Assembly: GCA_964389685.1 (NCBI GenBank) | Contig: CAYMFM010000008.1 | Location: 20,444-84,443, forward strand | Length of the DNA stretch: 64,000 nucleotides | Reading direction: 5' to 3' | Source of the DNA: G020353115 sp964389685 | GTDB lineage: Bacteria; Bacteroidota; Bacteroidia; Bacteroidales; VadinHA17 | Part shown: piece by piece, positions 61,942 to 64,000 of the stretch | Layout of the letters: each line of letters opens with the position of its first letter | Numbering within the stretch: the first letter of the stretch is position 1 | Program-made: the position numbers and the translations under genes | The notes under the pieces: generated by a model | Databases searched by the model: none | What the model was told of the DNA's origin: nothing | Seen by the model: the letters and a program-made list of their open reading frames with translations, nothing else

Positions 61942-63053
61942 GGTAATGATGGTTTTAAGGAATACCCCTGCTCCAGAATCAACGATCCCACTTCATCATT
62001 AACTCGTTTGAGAAAATCGGTATCAAAATGATAGGCATTTACTCTATGGTGGGAATAAGAAGGAATTTTCTGAATAATTTCTTCCTTTTCTGAAGCTTGT
62101 TCAGGAAAAAACCGGTCGAAAATTCTATTTACAATATGTTCGGGATTTTTGATTAGATCGGTATACTGAATTTCAATCAACTGATCTTCCGGTATTAATG
62201 TTTTATACTTCTGATAGCGCTCGATCAATGAACGGTAGGTATTCATCACAATCTTCCATAAATCAGCATTACTCACCTCCTGCAATTGAAGGGTTTTAAG
62301 AAACGCTTTACAGAACCGGAAGGTAGAAACCAGTGTTTCATATGGATCCCTGGATAAATAGATAAACTTTGCATCCGGGAACATGGTTAATAAAATGGGA
62401 ATCCTGGCTGTATTGGGCGGATTTTTCGAAATGTACCTGGATCCTCCGGTGTTAATCATTGTCCGCTTGATAAAGCGGAGATAATTTTTGGTAAACTGAC
62501 TCTTCTCCTCATCCGTGATGTGTTCAATGAATAAAAACCGCTCGGCAATTTCATGATACTCCTTCGGGAAGTAAAACCAGTAATAGTAGCTGAAAAAAAA
62601 TGCATTCCCGAAAGCGATTTCCTCCTCCTGCGGATTGCTGCTATCCATTTTCACTCCATCAACCGGTCTCCTTTTCGGTAAAAAAAATTGCATGATCCAT
62701 TTGATAATGCCCTTGAATGCAAACAGGTTATTGGGAAATACCGTATGAAAAGTAGTCGGGTAAGCAGCATCACTCATGCAGGATAGCAGGTTGTGAATAA
62801 AGGTGGTGCCACTTCGCCAGTGACCAATGATAAAGATGGGTGGTTTTTCTATAGTAACCTTTTTTTCCAGTTGCCTGTAACGGATTTCATCAAATGTGGA
62901 AATGAACGTCATGATTCCACTTATAGCCTTCGATCGGATAAAAATATCCCGGAACTTCCGGTCAATGGTAAATACACGCTCAATCTTCTTTAAGACAGAA
63001 TATTTGCATCCCAACAGGGTGTTTACAGGAAATATGAAATCTGATCCGGCCAT
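61938..63053 (-). CDS. Sulfotransferase family protein
   Basis: The 371-residue protein has the PAPS-binding 5'-phosphosulfate loop GHWRSGTTFIHN (about residues 77-88) and the 3'-phosphate motif YLSRDPYETLVSTFRF (about 210-225), the two signatures of sulfotransferases. The region after the loop (NNLFAFKGIIKWIMQFFLPKRRP) resembles the large bacterial sulfotransferase group that modifies lipids or sugars. The acceptor cannot be told. The stop overlaps the start of the decayed beta-helix gene by four bases, a sign of a former operon with polysaccharide-related enzymes downstream (beta-helix, DUF1080). Confidence 0.85.
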   Translation of the reverse strand: MAGSDFIFPVNTLLGCKYSVLKKIERVFTIDRKFRDIFIRSKAISGIMTFISTFDEIRYRQLEKKVTIEKPPIFIIGHWRSGTTFIHNLLSCMSDAAYPTTFHTVFPNNLFAFKGIIKWIMQFFLPKRRPVDGVKMDSSNPQEEEIAFGNAFFFSYYYWFYFPKEYHEIAERFLFIEHITDEEKSQFTKNYLRFIKRTMINTGGSRYISKNPPNTARIPILLTMFPDAKFIYLSRDPYETLVSTFRFCKAFLKTLQLQEVSNADLWKIVMNTYRSLIERYQKYKTLIPEDQLIEIQYTDLIKNPEHIVNRIFDRFFPEQASEKEEIIQKIPSYSHHRVNAYHFDTDFLKRVNDEVGSLILEQGYSLKPSLP

Positions 63054-63403
63054 AACGTTTCTCTATCAAAAATCCCGTAACGCTTTGATTAATAATATAA
63101 TTAATATTTTTTTCAAGATCTTGATTTCATATAAAATACAAAAAATGCAAGGGGAATGCAAGAGAAAAAAAGTTTTTGTTTAACCACTAAAATATTGACA
63201 TTCAATTAAATCTAATGTTAGAAAACCAACGAGGAGAAACCTTTTGTAGAAAAACCATGCTGGATTTTTTGAATATAGGTAAAATGCATAGTCATCGTAT
63301 CGCTTTTTTTGCTTTAATCATTGACCGGAACGATACAGATCTTTCAAGAAAAAGAAACCCAGGAAGTAAATATGTGTGAGGAAATACGAAATTGCTGAAT
63401 GAT
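63054..63403. other. AT-rich spacer, no gene seen
   Basis: About 350 bases between the sulfotransferase start and the thioesterase stop. It is AT-rich, has no convincing reading frame and no clear hairpin. Confidence 0.5.
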
Positions 63404-63778
63404 CTATAACGGTATGGGTACTCTGTCGTCACTTACCTTAACATAGGTGAAATTCCCTTCGGTGACCTTGATTTGTTTTTCGGTTTCGAACCGCCGGTTA
63501 ACCCAGGCTTCTATATGAACCGTCATGGATGTTCTTCCCCGTTTTATCAGGTCAACGTAACAGGACAATATGTCTCCATTAAATACCGGTAATTTGAAGG
63601 TAATTGAATTAATCGCTACGGTGACGACACGGCCCTTCGCAATTTTCTGGGCATAGATACCACCTGCAATGTCCATTTGTGATACCAGCCAGCCCCCGAA
63701 AATATCACCAGCCGGATTTGTGTCTTTCGGCATGGCCAGAACCTGTATGGTCAGTTCTCCCTTTAGTTCTTCTTTCAT
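63404..63778 (-). CDS. Acyl-CoA thioesterase, hotdog fold (YciA-like)
   Basis: This 124-residue single hotdog-domain protein carries the family core MPKDTNPAGDIFGGWLVSQMDIAGG, where the N-x-x-G-x-I-F-G-G segment and the following aspartate form the active site of YciA/BACH-type acyl-CoA thioesterases. The second conserved region is VVTVAINSITFKLPVFNGDILSC. Such enzymes release CoA from short to medium or long acyl-CoA in the cytoplasm and act as hexamers. The protein is somewhat short, ending right after the fifth strand. Confidence 0.9.
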   Translation of the reverse strand: MKEELKGELTIQVLAMPKDTNPAGDIFGGWLVSQMDIAGGIYAQKIAKGRVVTVAINSITFKLPVFNGDILSCYVDLIKRGRTSMTVHIEAWVNRRFETEKQIKVTEGNFTYVKVSDDRVPIPL

Positions 63779-64000
63779 AACGCATGATTTTTGTTTGGAT
63801 ACTTTATAAAAGTAAAGCTAAATCTTTAACTCAAGAAACCACGCTGAAATATTCAAACAGAAAGCAGGACCATGTTAACCCGCATTATTCATGCAAAAAC
63901 GTAGTACATTGCATGAACCGGAGCGAAGCGAAGCTCAACGAAGTTAATGTGTGATGGGTAGAGGGAAGCAATGCGGGAACCGAACTCGCCTTGAGCGAGT
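63779..64000. repeat. Right end of window with dispersed repeat
   Basis: TTAACCCGCATTATTCATGC at 63878 matches the unit at 53319-53340, and GCATGAA follows as a partial inverted arm. GAGCGAAGCGAAGCTC and CTCGCC-TTGA-GCGAG are further small palindromes near the end. No gene start is visible before the edge. Confidence 0.5.

Overview
The window looks like a chromosome segment of a Bacteroidota organism (probably Bacteroidales-like), recovered as an assembled scaffold. Reasons: a SusD/RagB lipoprotein; TTTG-N20-TAnnTTTG type promoters; almost no Shine-Dalgarno sites; a DksA-like protein without a four-cysteine zinc finger; the long form of IspG; an RND pump fused to a TolC-like outer-membrane factor; and many short lipoproteins. 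A run of 100 N at 59942-60041 is bordered by the same 55 bp on both sides, so the sequence is a scaffold and that gap is probably not real DNA.

Layout. 1-7.3 kb: end of an outer-membrane barrel gene, an epimerase, riboflavin synthase overlapping a sensor kinase, ileS and a DksA-like gene. 7.3-14.5 kb: lspA, a YtfJ-like protein, RNase R, a patatin and an orphan SusD lipoprotein. 14.5-19.5 kb: the metH-metF methionine/folate operon. It is read leftward from a promoter, a SAM-I (S-box) riboswitch and a 31-codon methionine-rich leader frame that I consider the most interesting small feature here. 19.6-24 kb: cysS and ispG overlapping, then a PPC-type lipoprotein. 24-35.4 kb is accessory: an AlbA_2/ATPase gene, then 8.3 kb of cargo (AraC regulator, aldo/keto reductase, three exported alpha/beta hydrolases, an NTF2-like protein, an exported carboxymuconolactone-decarboxylase-like protein and a cupin lipoprotein). 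The cargo lies between a truncated and an intact copy of a CAU-anticodon tRNA gene with its terminator (198-bp direct repeat), without a visible integrase.

35.5-39.5 kb holds methylthioadenosine salvage genes (mtnP, a class II aldolase, mtnA) interrupted by two DUF559 endonuclease-like genes. The first DUF559 gene is bracketed by about 120-bp direct repeats built of CCCCCTT/AAGGGGG palindromes. Genes for MtnB/D-type steps are not seen, so the aldolase suggests a DHAP-shunt-like route. 39.5-47 kb: a HAD phosphatase, a CrtI-like oxidoreductase, a Tat-exported DUF362 protein, a large exported putative glycosidase-like protein and an ABC-2 type exporter.

47.5-64 kb: a heavy-metal RND-TolC fusion plus its adaptor, a GH31 glycosidase, an M1 aminopeptidase, a possible 155-bp MITE, a Tat-type aldo/keto reductase with ferredoxin motifs, a DUF1080-PHP fusion lipoprotein, a decayed beta-helix gene overlapping a sulfotransferase, and a hotdog thioesterase. 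From 42 to 60 kb the intergenic spaces share an imperfect palindromic repeat based on GGTCTGACGG. No rRNA, CRISPR array, transposase or replication origin was seen.
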